Assembly: GCA_022570795.1 (NCBI GenBank)
Contig: JAKUDP010000001.1
Coordinates: forward strand, 3,410,001 to 3,474,000
Origin: Sphaerulina vaccinii
Lineage: Eukaryota > Ascomycota > Dothideomycetes > Mycosphaerellales > Mycosphaerellaceae
Direction: 5' to 3'
Length of the DNA: 64,000 nucleotides
Of the stretch, positions 30,889-40,337 are shown piece by piece. A model generated the notes under the pieces. The model was given only the letters and a program-made list of their open reading frames with translations. It was not told the origin of the DNA and made no database searches. Both the position numbers and the translations under genes were made by a program. The stretch's first letter is position 1. The number at the start of each line of letters is the position of its first letter.

Positions 30889-33800
30889 TCATTCGCGGAG
30901 GCCAGATTGTGGCCGGGTATATCCTGAAGATGTGGTACTCGCAGAAGCATTCTTCGTGGTCGTCGTGTTAGCCATAGCACTAGACGCCGGACGCGAGATC
31001 GGTGGTTGCTGAGCATCAGTTGACGATGAGGGACCCTTCCCGCTACCCAAGGCCGACCTATCGGCCTGAGCATCGTACTTGGGTGTCACGTCACCATTGC
31101 TGGCAGATCTGATCTCGGGCGCCCCGACTGCATGAGTGCTGGTGACCATGCCGAGACCGGGTATCATAGGAGTATTAAGAGAACTCGTTGAGGCGTTACC
31201 GTTTACGCCAAAAGGAAACTTCGTCTCAAATGCGCCAGAAAGTGAGTTCGAGGAGGTATTCGGTCGAGAAGAACCGCCAATAGAGCCCCAGCTGTTAGCA
31301 TGGGCATGGTGGCCATTCTGCTGGTCATGATCGAGGTCAATACCAGAATCATTCCAGAACTGGCGATAGCCAGAATCGCGAGACTCCATGCTGACAAGAG
31401 ATGCCTTGGAAGCATTGCCGGAGCCTTGCAGGAATATGGAAGCAGGAGAGTTGGATCCAGTCTTTCTCCGGCGATCCATAAAGGAAGTGAAGGAGGCCAT
31501 GCTGCTAGGCTTGCGCAGCTTGTCAAAGATGGAGCGAGTAGCGCCTTCCTCTCCGAAAGTACTACGAGTCGGCGAATCCTGGTTCGGAGGTTCAGCCCGT
31601 TGCAGCAGTTTCGACTCGAAGTAGGCCATGTTGTCCTCGAAGGAGTCAGATTTCGGTCGTGGTATCGCGCCCTTCACAGCATTCTGATCGAGCCCGCGGC
31701 CGATGAGAGGCAATAATAAGAAATCGATGGCATCTTTGAGCCCGCCAGCATTGTTTCGAGTATAGTTGAGCACAAGACGCTCCACCAGGATTTCGTTGTC
31801 GCCAGCTTTTTCCTTCTTTGGCGCGCTGACGGAAACTTCAACGACGTACTGGTCCTTGAGCTTTTGAGCAGTGTCCCTGTGAAAATCGACGGAAACGAGG
31901 AACTCGCGAAGCTCATTCGAGGAGGGGAATTCGATCTCGTGGGTCTCTGGTACCATGCCCTGCGAGGAACGTTAGCTTGCTGTGACATGCTCAACATCAA
32001 CATGGTGTGCCTTACCAAGAACTCGTCAACAGCCTGCGGAACCTGCCACTCAGGTCCGCTGACTGTGATGATGTCGCTCGCTGCTTCAGTACCTGGAAAT
32101 GTGATCTTGCAATTCCATTTCTTCTCAAGCTCTTCAATCTCTTGCATGCGAGCCACGAGCTCACGATGGTAAAGACGATCGACTGGAACTTGTTCGGAAA
32201 CGAATTCAGCATCAACTTTCTCCACCATGTCCATGATCTCCTGCTTCACCAGCTCAAGATTGTCGGCGTTACGTGCAGGCGTCCTGCAGATGACATTGTC
32301 CACTTTGATATCGTCGTCATCTTTGCCTATTCCTCCACGATCCATGGCATTGGAAAACTTCACGAAGACTGAGTACTTTTTCATGATACGTTGGATGTGC
32401 TGACCGCCTATGCCAATGATGCGCTTGTGGTATTGATCCGGGACGTGGAATGAGATCGATGCTGGCATCTCAAGCTCGACGAGGTCCAATCCGTTCTTCG
32501 TCGCCTCGTACTGTGCTCCGCGAACGTCGATGTAGAAGTTGTACTCGTTGAACCCGTCAAATACTATTTGAACGTTGCTCTGACTCATGATTTTGTTGAT
32601 CTTGCCATTCTTCTTGCCACTGACGAACTCCTTGTGTTCGTTTGCAAGCTCGACCTTCACTCGAAGTGTAGACTGGGCCTTCTTGACGAATGGCAAGACG
32701 TTGATGATTGACATTGCGGCCTTGACAGAGTCATCGCTACCATTGATGTGGAAATTGAGCTTCTCGAAGGTGATCTCGGCACCGCTGTTGATGCAGATAT
32801 CCGGGAGCATGGCTCGCACATCGGAAGGGGTCGGCTGACGTTGAGAAGGATCCGGGTGTGTAACCCACCACGATGCACTGTAGAACTGGCCAGCCAAGCC
32901 CATGATCTCGCGCACCGTGCGCTCGACATTCAAGATGTCAGTGGCTTGCACTCGAAGAAGGCCATTGTGGCTTCCAAGAGGTGGTAAGAGGACATAAGAG
33001 CCATTGGCCTCGATGATCTTCCGGATCTTGTCCAGCCTTTCCAGCAGAATGCTATCCACCTTATTTGTCGTGATCTGCACTTCCTTCACAAAAGTCTTGG
33101 TGGAGTTCACCAAGTCATTCAATCTCTTCTTGGCTTGGAGGATGTTATCCATGCTGTCGCCAGTGATGATTATGTCGTCTCGGGTGCGGTAAGGATTGGA
33201 GCCAGGTGGTGTATAGCCAAAGACAGCTGGGAAGATCGGTGGAAAGTAGATTGCAGCACCAGTAGCGGACTCAATCAGCTTAATGTTCCTCCTCTGTCTG
33301 CCTGAGATCAAGTTGTGCAAGGACAGCTCCACGCGAAAGCCATCGACGACACGCTGGAGTAGCTGATCAATCATGATGAGCAGTCTCGTCTTTGCGTTCT
33401 CCGAGCTCTCGCTGTCACCGTAGACATAGATGCGCAGCCTGTTGTCCATGCTCGTCTCCATGTTACCCGTGAAACTGACCGAGTCCGAGTCCTTCCGCTT
33501 GGCCTTGGACTCGAGAAGGAAAATGTCTGCTTTCGACTGGTCGGCGATTTGATCCATGGTTTCGATAACATCGTTTCGGGCTCCGTCTTGTCCTTTCGGG
33601 AAGACAATCTCGCGGTCGATATCGACAGTCTCGCAGCGCTTTTGTCCAGTCAGCGGCATAAATTTCTGCACTCAGTGGCTACAGTACTTACCAAAGTGAT
33701 GGGTGTCTCATTCAGGACCTTCGCCCGCATCTTGTGCACCACTTCAGCATCACCGGATATGCAGACGTTCGTGACGAGCGCTGACAGAGGACCGCGCTGC

Positions 33801-34255
33801 ATGCCGGGGATTGGCTTGGGCTTGGAGGACGTGACAGTAGCTTGGATCCGCTCGCCGCTGCTCTCGCTGATCTGCTTGCACAAGCTGCGCAGGTTCTCGA
33901 CATTACGCGTGTGCACAGGCAGAGCGTGGTTTGGCATATCGCTGCTGGCGCCATCGGGGTGTGTCCACCTCTGAAAGGCTCCATAGCTGCTGTATAGCAC
34001 ATCGTCCTTATCTGGGCCCGGCAACGTCGAATTGAAAGGCACATTGAACGAGAGGTTCACCAGGTGCCCGAGCATCGCTGGACTGGGGCTCGCGGACATT
34101 CCGGGCACCGTCCGCTTGCCAATGTTCAACATGTGCTCCTGCGGGACATATTGTTGTTGTTGCTGCTGCGGATGCTGGGGCTGTCCGCGCGTGAAACCCA
34201 TACCAGAGAAGCGCTGAGCATGGCCAGTGCTGACGAAGTTGGAGATCTTATGCAT
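30889..34255 (-). CDS. multi-KH-domain RNA-binding protein (Khd4/vigilin-like)
   Basis: Join of 34255..33692, 33638..32016 and 31959..30889, 1,085 residues. Several KH-type modules run through the middle. The clearest is PDQYHKRIIGIGGQHIQRIM near 590, with a canonical GxxG loop (GIGG). Weaker ones include GRQRRNIKLIESATGAAIYF near 305 and KKNGKINKIMSQSNVQIVF. The N-terminus has a Gln run; the last 200 residues are Ser/Asn-rich and disordered. Introns are 53 nt (33691..33639, branch GCTGAC, acceptor AAAAG) and 56 nt (32015..31960), both phase 0. The first splice turns LNETPITL plus RCETVDIDREIV into continuous sequence; the nearer AG would give a 26 nt intron, too short. Such proteins bind mRNA and control its stability or translation. 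The match to Ustilago Khd4 or animal Bicaudal-C type proteins is an inference. Confidence 0.87.
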
Positions 34256-35317
34256 GCTCTTGCTTCACACGCCGCGTCGAGCGGGATAGAGGGGAGGGGG
34301 AGGGGGAGGGGGCGGAACGAGTGTCGTTGGTCGTGTCGAGAATAGGCGCAGGTCCAGAAACACAATACAAACCTCCCCGGCTCACGCGCTGGAGAAGTGC
34401 TGCAAGAGGTAGAAGTGAAGTGCAGGGGCAAGAAAGCAGAACACGCAACGCTACTACACCTGGTCAAAGGCGAGCAGACATTGCAGAGTAGAAGATTGGA
34501 TGTCGAGGAGGTTGTGATGTTGAGTTGGATTCCAAACCGCAGTCCACCACCACCACCGCATCCTCAGGCACGCATCACGGGATTCAAGGATCGATGAACA
34601 GGGCACCGAACACACTTCTTCTGCATCGACACGTCTATCTGAGAATATACAATGTACGCGAAACTCGTCTCGACAAAACCTCATGCCGCATGTAGCTGTG
34701 CAGTCCATGCTGTCGAAGGTAGGCGCAGCAGTGATAGTCTGTCTGTGGAGTTCCATGATCTTCGTGCACGTCCACGATGAACCCGGCCCGTCTAGAACAT
34801 TACTGAAGTACTGAAGTATGATCCTGGTCTTGTTGACGTATATATGTTGGAGGACAGCATCGAGACACTTCTGACACGAGGTCAAGACCGTAAAGATCTC
34901 TGACTTGATGACGACCAGCCTGTTGTTCTTCTACACGCCAGTTTTACACTAGACAGTACGGCTTGGAGATCGTACAATAATAGTCGAACCTAATCGTGTT
35001 TCGGAGGCGCCGCCGTGTTGGCAGAACACATGTTCATCATTCGTGGAACCAAGATCTTGTCAGACTGATCATTTTGTTGCAATACGCAAGTATACTATTG
35101 CCAGTTGAGCTCTCATTTCCTACTGTTGCAACTACTGTACAGATGCTTCACGTCCTTGCTGATGCCAAGTATCGACCACAATTATGTACCATTGCCCATG
35201 CTTCGTTATGCCAAACACTATCACACTTTTCAGCTGGTGGTCTTGACTGTGCATGACCCATGTCCTAGCCAAATTCTGATCTCAAAGTAGAATTACAACC
35301 TCCTGGTCGAGGTATCA
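34256..35317. other. intergenic: KH-gene promoter and 3' side of the disordered protein gene
   Basis: About 1.06 kb. The KH-gene promoter includes the polypurine tract listed separately. The minus-strand frame 34454..34885 (143 aa) has no domain and I do not call it. Nothing else is supported. Confidence 0.45.
34291..34315 (+). promoter_or_regulatory. G-run tract with G-quadruplex potential upstream of the KH gene
   Basis: Four or more runs of four to five G separated by single A or C bases lie 36-60 bases upstream of the KH-protein start codon, on the strand opposite the gene. The transcribed leader would carry the matching polypyrimidine (C-rich) tract. It meets the usual four-run G-quadruplex rule by eye. 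A regulatory role is inference. Confidence 0.55.
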
Positions 35318-38014
35318 TCACTGGTATCTGTACTCAGTCGGCGGAGGAGGAGCCTGTCTCGGGTCGCTCTGGTAGACGATCTCTCTGCCATACTGGTCCA
35401 CGTATCGCACCTGTTGTGGGGGCACAGGTGCATAAAGTTGTGCCCTCGGCTGTTGTTCATATCCAGGAACCACACTCATAGCTCTTGCAGGTGGAGCAGG
35501 GGCTGCTTCCGGTCGTGCATATTGTTGAGGCGCCACGCTTGCCTGTCGAGCGTACTGCTGTGGCACAACGCTGGCCTGTCGAGAGTACTGAGGCGCAGGT
35601 GGGGCTTCTGGACGCACACTATAGCTTCGAGTCGGCGCATATGCTGGAGACGTCGGCTCAGCATATACAGGCGAGGTTGGCTCGCGCGCGGAACGTGGCG
35701 GTGGGGGCGCCATTTCGTATCGAGGGTGAGGAGCTTGAAACACTGGGGATGTAGGTGCTTCCATGTACCGAACTTCTGGCCTGCTGTACTCTGGCGCAGG
35801 CACAGGATATCCATTCGCATCCACATATTGAACTGCTGCTTCTTCCACAGCTCGTCTTTTAAAAGGTGGGGGGCCCATACGTGCATCGGCTCGTTCGTAG
35901 GCGGGCTGAGCATAAGCAGTTGCAGCGCGGCTAGGTGCACGCTCGTATCCGACCTCTGCTGCTGGTGGTGGCGGTCTTCTGTCAACTGGCGCTACCGAAG
36001 CTCTGTACGATGGTGGCGGAGGTGCGGGTGCCGGCTCAGGTTCTGCAGCGTAATACTGATTACCATACTGGTCAATCACAATCTTTCTGGCGGCAGTTGG
36101 CGGGTTGAAAACAGCAGGGCTTTGCGGCCTCCTGCCATAGGGAGCATGGTAGTCCTGTGCCCGTGGTGGCTCCTGATAACGAACTTCAACTGGTGCTTGA
36201 GACATTCTGGAATCGCCATAAGTCATGGAGGCCGTACGTTGGGGGGCTGGCGAGTAGGTCCTCTGTGCTGGTGACGCTGGACGCTGGGCGTAGTGCATAC
36301 TAGCTACCCTCCTCAAGTCTTGCGTATCTCTTTGCACAGGTCGGAACGACACAGGGGAGGCGACTCTCGCGGCAGAAGGTGATGCTGGCTGAGCATACTC
36401 GTAGCGCAGCCCGGAAGTGCGTGGGTCTGGTACGTATGGCGACGGTGGCAGAGGTATGTGTCGCGGCGAGACAAGGTCGATCTCAGCTGGCCTGTAATGT
36501 GCTGGTCTCTGCGCATACTGTGCAAACGGCTGTGCCTCTGGTATGTTCGCAAAAGGTGGTGGCGACATCGGCTCATCCTTAATGCGAGGCTCGTGATAGG
36601 CAGGCGATGGAGGTGCTGCACGTCTTTCACGCTTCTTCTTGGCTCGACCTCCACCAGCCTGTTGCTGTTCATTGTCTCGCTTCCGCTTCTTAGGTCGACG
36701 CTTCTTATTGTTGACACCTCCAAGCCCATTATCCGGCGAGACAGTACTGGCGCGCGAGACATTGGGGTTGTGGCGAGTACTGTACTTATGACTGACCACC
36801 TCCGGACGACCATTGACCAATTCCAGTTCGCCGCCAAGGTTCGGACCTTTGGCAACAGCAAGTGGTGACACTCTGTTCGGCTGTGGTGCAGCGATGTGGG
36901 TGAGGTGGTTGCGTATGACCTTAGGAGAGTACTGCTGCACCTGTCGTGCCGGCTGTGGTGGTGTAGGCACATTACTCTCCATGGTCACCTCACCAGGCTC
37001 ATAATCATCATCGTCGTCAGACCCGATTTGTCCCTCCTCCATTCCTGCATCGTCGTCATGCCCAGCAAGCGCAGAGACATCGGGAGGTGTATACTCGTCG
37101 TCTTCGTCATCATCCAGGACCTCGTACGCGTTCCTGAGTTGGGCAGAGTATTCATTGGCAAGACCGTGGGATGTGTGATCACCACGAGCGACAGCAGGTT
37201 GCTTACCCATAGCAGAGGTCTTAGCGAAAGAAGACTGCGCACTTGGTCCTCCGAAGCTTTCGAAGTCTGCTGGGACAGCACGTGCTGCGCGGTCAGAACC
37301 TTTACTTTCCGGCGAGGGCCAGTCACTTTCGACCTGACTCGAGTAATAGTCGTTGGTATCGAATGAGGCTGCCTCACTGTCAACTCTGCCAGATTGCTTC
37401 AGCCCTGATACGTGCAATTCACGAGCAGCTGAAGCGAGCATGATCGCATTCATATCAAGTGACGGGGCTTCTGCACCCTGGTCATCGCGTCCAGGCCGCT
37501 TGCCTTGAGACTGCGCAGCTTGCGACTGCAAATCGCGCTCAATGTGCTGGCGTTTGTGCCGATTCTCTGCTTTTACCAAAACTTCCGACTTCTCCAAGAA
37601 GATCGGATTGAGACCGCCAGACGTGGCCTTAGTGAGCGCAGGCGGCGCGCCATTGACAAAGTGTGGATGTTGAGTCTGCAGGCCAGGCAGGCCCGGATAC
37701 GTTGATGTCGTGGGCGTCGAGTATTGCTGTGCATTAGTAGCTGCGTTCGCACTGTACGCTACGCCGTTGGCAAGACTGTTGTCTGCGACTTGCTGTTGTC
37801 CCTGTTCCCCCGCGAGAGGCGCGTCAAGCAACGCCAGACTCGCTTTGAGCTGCTCGATGGCGGCAGGCGGGAGTTTGAACTGCGCATGTTTGCCAGACAC
37901 CACAGTATCAGCGAGGCCCAGCAGCTTGGTGTAGAAGCTCTCCTCTTCAGCAGGCGAAGGAATTGCGATCGCAGTGCTGCCGCCATTCACTCCCTGCGCG
38001 CCATTCAGTGCCAT
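35318..38014 (-). CDS. large disordered nuclear protein of unknown function
   Basis: The open frame runs from 38293, but the ATG at 38014 (MALNGAQGVNGG) is the better start, since the 93 codons before it look like leader. That gives 898 residues. A conserved-looking N-terminal block (SFYTKLLGLADTVVSGKHAQ, FKLPPAAIEQLKASLALLD) is followed by acidic runs (DDDEDDEYTPP, DDDDDYEPGEV). A strong bipartite nuclear signal is present (KKRRPKKRKRDN and RAKKKRERR). The last 350 residues are Pro/Tyr/Ala/Arg-rich with repeated short units such as RQASV-x-PQQYA. No enzymatic domain or zinc finger is visible. It may be a chromatin, RNA-processing or condensate-type protein; I do not recognise it. It is divergent from the SDT1-like gene. 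Confidence 0.8.
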   Translation of the reverse strand: MALNGAQGVNGGSTAIAIPSPAEEESFYTKLLGLADTVVSGKHAQFKLPPAAIEQLKASLALLDAPLAGEQGQQQVADNSLANGVAYSANAATNAQQYSTPTTSTYPGLPGLQTQHPHFVNGAPPALTKATSGGLNPIFLEKSEVLVKAENRHKRQHIERDLQSQAAQSQGKRPGRDDQGAEAPSLDMNAIMLASAARELHVSGLKQSGRVDSEAASFDTNDYYSSQVESDWPSPESKGSDRAARAVPADFESFGGPSAQSSFAKTSAMGKQPAVARGDHTSHGLANEYSAQLRNAYEVLDDDEDDEYTPPDVSALAGHDDDAGMEEGQIGSDDDDDYEPGEVTMESNVPTPPQPARQVQQYSPKVIRNHLTHIAAPQPNRVSPLAVAKGPNLGGELELVNGRPEVVSHKYSTRHNPNVSRASTVSPDNGLGGVNNKKRRPKKRKRDNEQQQAGGGRAKKKRERRAAPPSPAYHEPRIKDEPMSPPPFANIPEAQPFAQYAQRPAHYRPAEIDLVSPRHIPLPPSPYVPDPRTSGLRYEYAQPASPSAARVASPVSFRPVQRDTQDLRRVASMHYAQRPASPAQRTYSPAPQRTASMTYGDSRMSQAPVEVRYQEPPRAQDYHAPYGRRPQSPAVFNPPTAARKIVIDQYGNQYYAAEPEPAPAPPPPSYRASVAPVDRRPPPPAAEVGYERAPSRAATAYAQPAYERADARMGPPPFKRRAVEEAAVQYVDANGYPVPAPEYSRPEVRYMEAPTSPVFQAPHPRYEMAPPPPRSAREPTSPVYAEPTSPAYAPTRSYSVRPEAPPAPQYSRQASVVPQQYARQASVAPQQYARPEAAPAPPARAMSVVPGYEQQPRAQLYAPVPPQQVRYVDQYGREIVYQSDPRQAPPPPTEYRYQ

Positions 38015-38393
38015 CGCACTCTCCGCGGCTCCTGGAACACTCGAGGCTACAGTGCGGTGGCTGGATACACGACTGTGCTGTAATGATCTGCAATGATCAA
38101 GATGGTTATCTTGCGCGTCGAACGATAGAAGACACACGCAGCCATGCAACGCGCTTGAAGCTGGTATTGTGTCTGTTGTTGTATTGGAAGGTCGGGCAGA
38201 GAAAAGAAGTCCGCTCGAGTCTCCTTGCGCCTGACTAAGCCCTCGAAAGAGTCTAGCCCTGTGGACATGCTTCACCTGCTCTGATCGAATCATCGAGGCA
38301 TGCCCAACAACACCACTGAATATGACTCTTGATGTTAGTCTTTGACATTCTTTCTCTTCTTCTCACATCATACATTACTTCTGACCAGTCGCT
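38015..38393. promoter_or_regulatory. divergent promoter region, disordered nuclear protein / SDT1-like gene
   Basis: 379 bases between the preferred start codons. The minus-strand open frame runs into it as far as 38293 (an alternative start), leaving at least 100 bases of shared upstream DNA. The plus-strand side has a pyrimidine-rich stretch (TTCTCTTCTTCTC near 38351) ahead of the SDT1-like start codon. Confidence 0.45.
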
Positions 38394-39116
38394 ATGGCTA
38401 CATCCAATGGCGCGATCAACAGCGCTCAAGAACAGGATACTCGGGCTGTCTTCTTCTTCGACATAGACAATTGTCTCTATCCCAAGTCTTACAAGATCCA
38501 CGAGCACATGTCTGTCCTTATAGACGACTATTTCCAGTCTCACTTGTCAATGTCGCGCGAAGATGCCACAATGCTGCACCAACGCTACTACAAAGATTAT
38601 GGCCTTGCGATCGAAGGACTAGTGCGCCACCACAGAGTCGATCCCTTGGAATATAACGCCAAAGTTGACGATGCGCTACCCTTGGACGACATAATAAAGC
38701 CAGACGCCAAACTTCGCAAACTGCTTGAAGACATCGATCGAACGAAGATCAAGCCATGGCTGTTCACGAATGCTTATATCAACCACGGGAGGAAAGTCGT
38801 CAAGTTGCTAGGTGTCGAGGATCTCTTCGAAGGGATAACTTTCTGTGACTACGGAGCTGAGAAGTTACTGTGTAAACCTGATCCGGCAATGTTTGACAAA
38901 GCGATGCGAGAAGCTGGTGTGCAAGATCCTACGAAGTGCTACTACGTTGACGACTCAGCATTGAATTGTGTCGGTGGGAAGAAGTATGGGCTGAAGACAG
39001 TCCATCTTGTCGAAGAAGGATCAAGCTCGCCACCTGAGCCAGCTTGCGATCATCAGATCAAACGACTGGAGGAGCTGAAAGGTCTCTTCCCGGAAGTGTT
39101 CAGCAGAAAGTCATGA
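38394..39116 (+). CDS. SDT1: HAD-family pyrimidine 5'-nucleotidase (SDT1/PHM8-like)
   Basis: Intronless, 240 residues, the expected size. All four HAD motifs are visible: FFDIDNCLYP (nucleophile and acid-base aspartates, with the DxDNxLY form typical of this subgroup), FTNAYINHGRKVVKLLG (motif II Thr), CKPDPAMFDKAM (motif III Lys) and YYVDDSALN (motif IV acidic pair). The helical cap between motifs I and II includes YYKDYGLAIEGLV, also typical of SDT1/PHM8. The family dephosphorylates UMP, CMP and related nucleotides, recycling ribose and phosphate or detoxifying base analogues. It should be soluble, cytosolic or nuclear. SDT1 and PHM8 cannot be separated from one fungal sequence. Confidence 0.92.
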   Translation: MATSNGAINSAQEQDTRAVFFFDIDNCLYPKSYKIHEHMSVLIDDYFQSHLSMSREDATMLHQRYYKDYGLAIEGLVRHHRVDPLEYNAKVDDALPLDDIIKPDAKLRKLLEDIDRTKIKPWLFTNAYINHGRKVVKLLGVEDLFEGITFCDYGAEKLLCKPDPAMFDKAMREAGVQDPTKCYYVDDSALNCVGGKKYGLKTVHLVEEGSSSPPEPACDHQIKRLEELKGLFPEVFSRKS

Positions 39117-40337
39117 CTACAAGAAACGATCAAGACAACGACCAATGTCAACGAAGTTTCTCGCAATATTACCAACCAACGAAGGTACTTCACGACTTGC
39201 CCACGAACTGGACAGAGGAGCTCAATCGTTCTATCGCGGAGACAGACATCGGCCTCTACCACGATGCCAGCTTTGCGCCTGCCGACCTTGCCCCTGCTTA
39301 GGACTGGGCTGAACAGCGGCACTCATGCTGACAGTCATCGTGAGATGAGGACCACTCCACCGTCGTCCTCTTTGCGAAATACTCGAGGATTACTACCAAG
39401 TGTGGCAATTGTGAAACAGATTGTCAATAGACTTAGATATATCTAGACCATATATGGGCGCAAATGGAGATGTGTGAGACGAGACTGGTACATGACTACT
39501 TCAGCGATGTACTTACGAGTGTGAGTTGAGTAAGTAGTATCCAGCTCAGACTCATCAAGTGAAGCATAGCTCGCTAGTCAAACCATGCATAGGCGAGGTG
39601 ACCGCCTGCGATGACAGCTTGTTGTGTCTATATTCCAGGCGATGTGTGGCCTGTCTGAAATCCGCGTCCTGTTGTACTCCAAGTTAGGAAGCAAGCGTAT
39701 TCTGTTATCAGTAACCACGCAGATCGCGAGTCCCGAAAAGCGACAGTTTTGGAAATTCGTCAATTCAGTCTTTCATAGATACCACCTTACGCTTTTGGTC
39801 GATCGACTCCAAACCTCCCAGATATTCACAAAGGAATTTGCTTGAGCCTCGAAGCCTTGCCTTCAGATCGTGAGAGAGCCAACTCATCGTTGTTCCATCA
39901 ATTTCGGGCAACCCTAAGCAGTGTCCCACAGAGTGGGTCTATACCATGTTGGATCTATGTGAGCACTCACGAGTACAACCAGTGAGTGGTCAGAATCACT
40001 GAATCTCCATGAGTGATGGTACTCACTCAATTGCACTCACGGAATCAGTCTGGAAGCAAGTATCTCCACACCACGAGCATGTTATGACAGCAGCAGGGAC
40101 ATGCATGGTGTGGCTTGGTGGCTGTGAGAGTCAGCAGCGACAGCATGTATCATAAGCTGCACACATGAAGCATAAGAAAGCATATCTGAACTGTTCAATG
40201 TCTGTATCGTTGTCTTCATCTCCATCAGGTAGTTAACTCGTACCAGTTACCGTTCCACCAACACCTTCGCTTAGTGGATGCATACAATACGAGATGAAAC
40301 TCTTTCACTTGCCAAGATCCTTTTCTCAGCACACACT
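39117..40337. other. convergent intergenic region, SDT1-like / STU1
   Basis: About 1.2 kb between two 3' ends with no supported gene. A cluster of ACTCAC/GTGAGT hexamers sits at about 39960-40050, described as a finding. Short frames are accidental. Confidence 0.5.

Noticed and set aside
33666..33691. 26-nt intron in the KH gene (first AG after the donor)
   Set aside because: Too short for spliceosomal removal. The 53 nt version has a GCTGAC branch site and restores the expected RCETVDID sequence.
37505..38083. plus-strand frames across the disordered nuclear protein and KH protein genes
   Set aside because: Antisense shadows of low-complexity coding sequence; they carry no domains.
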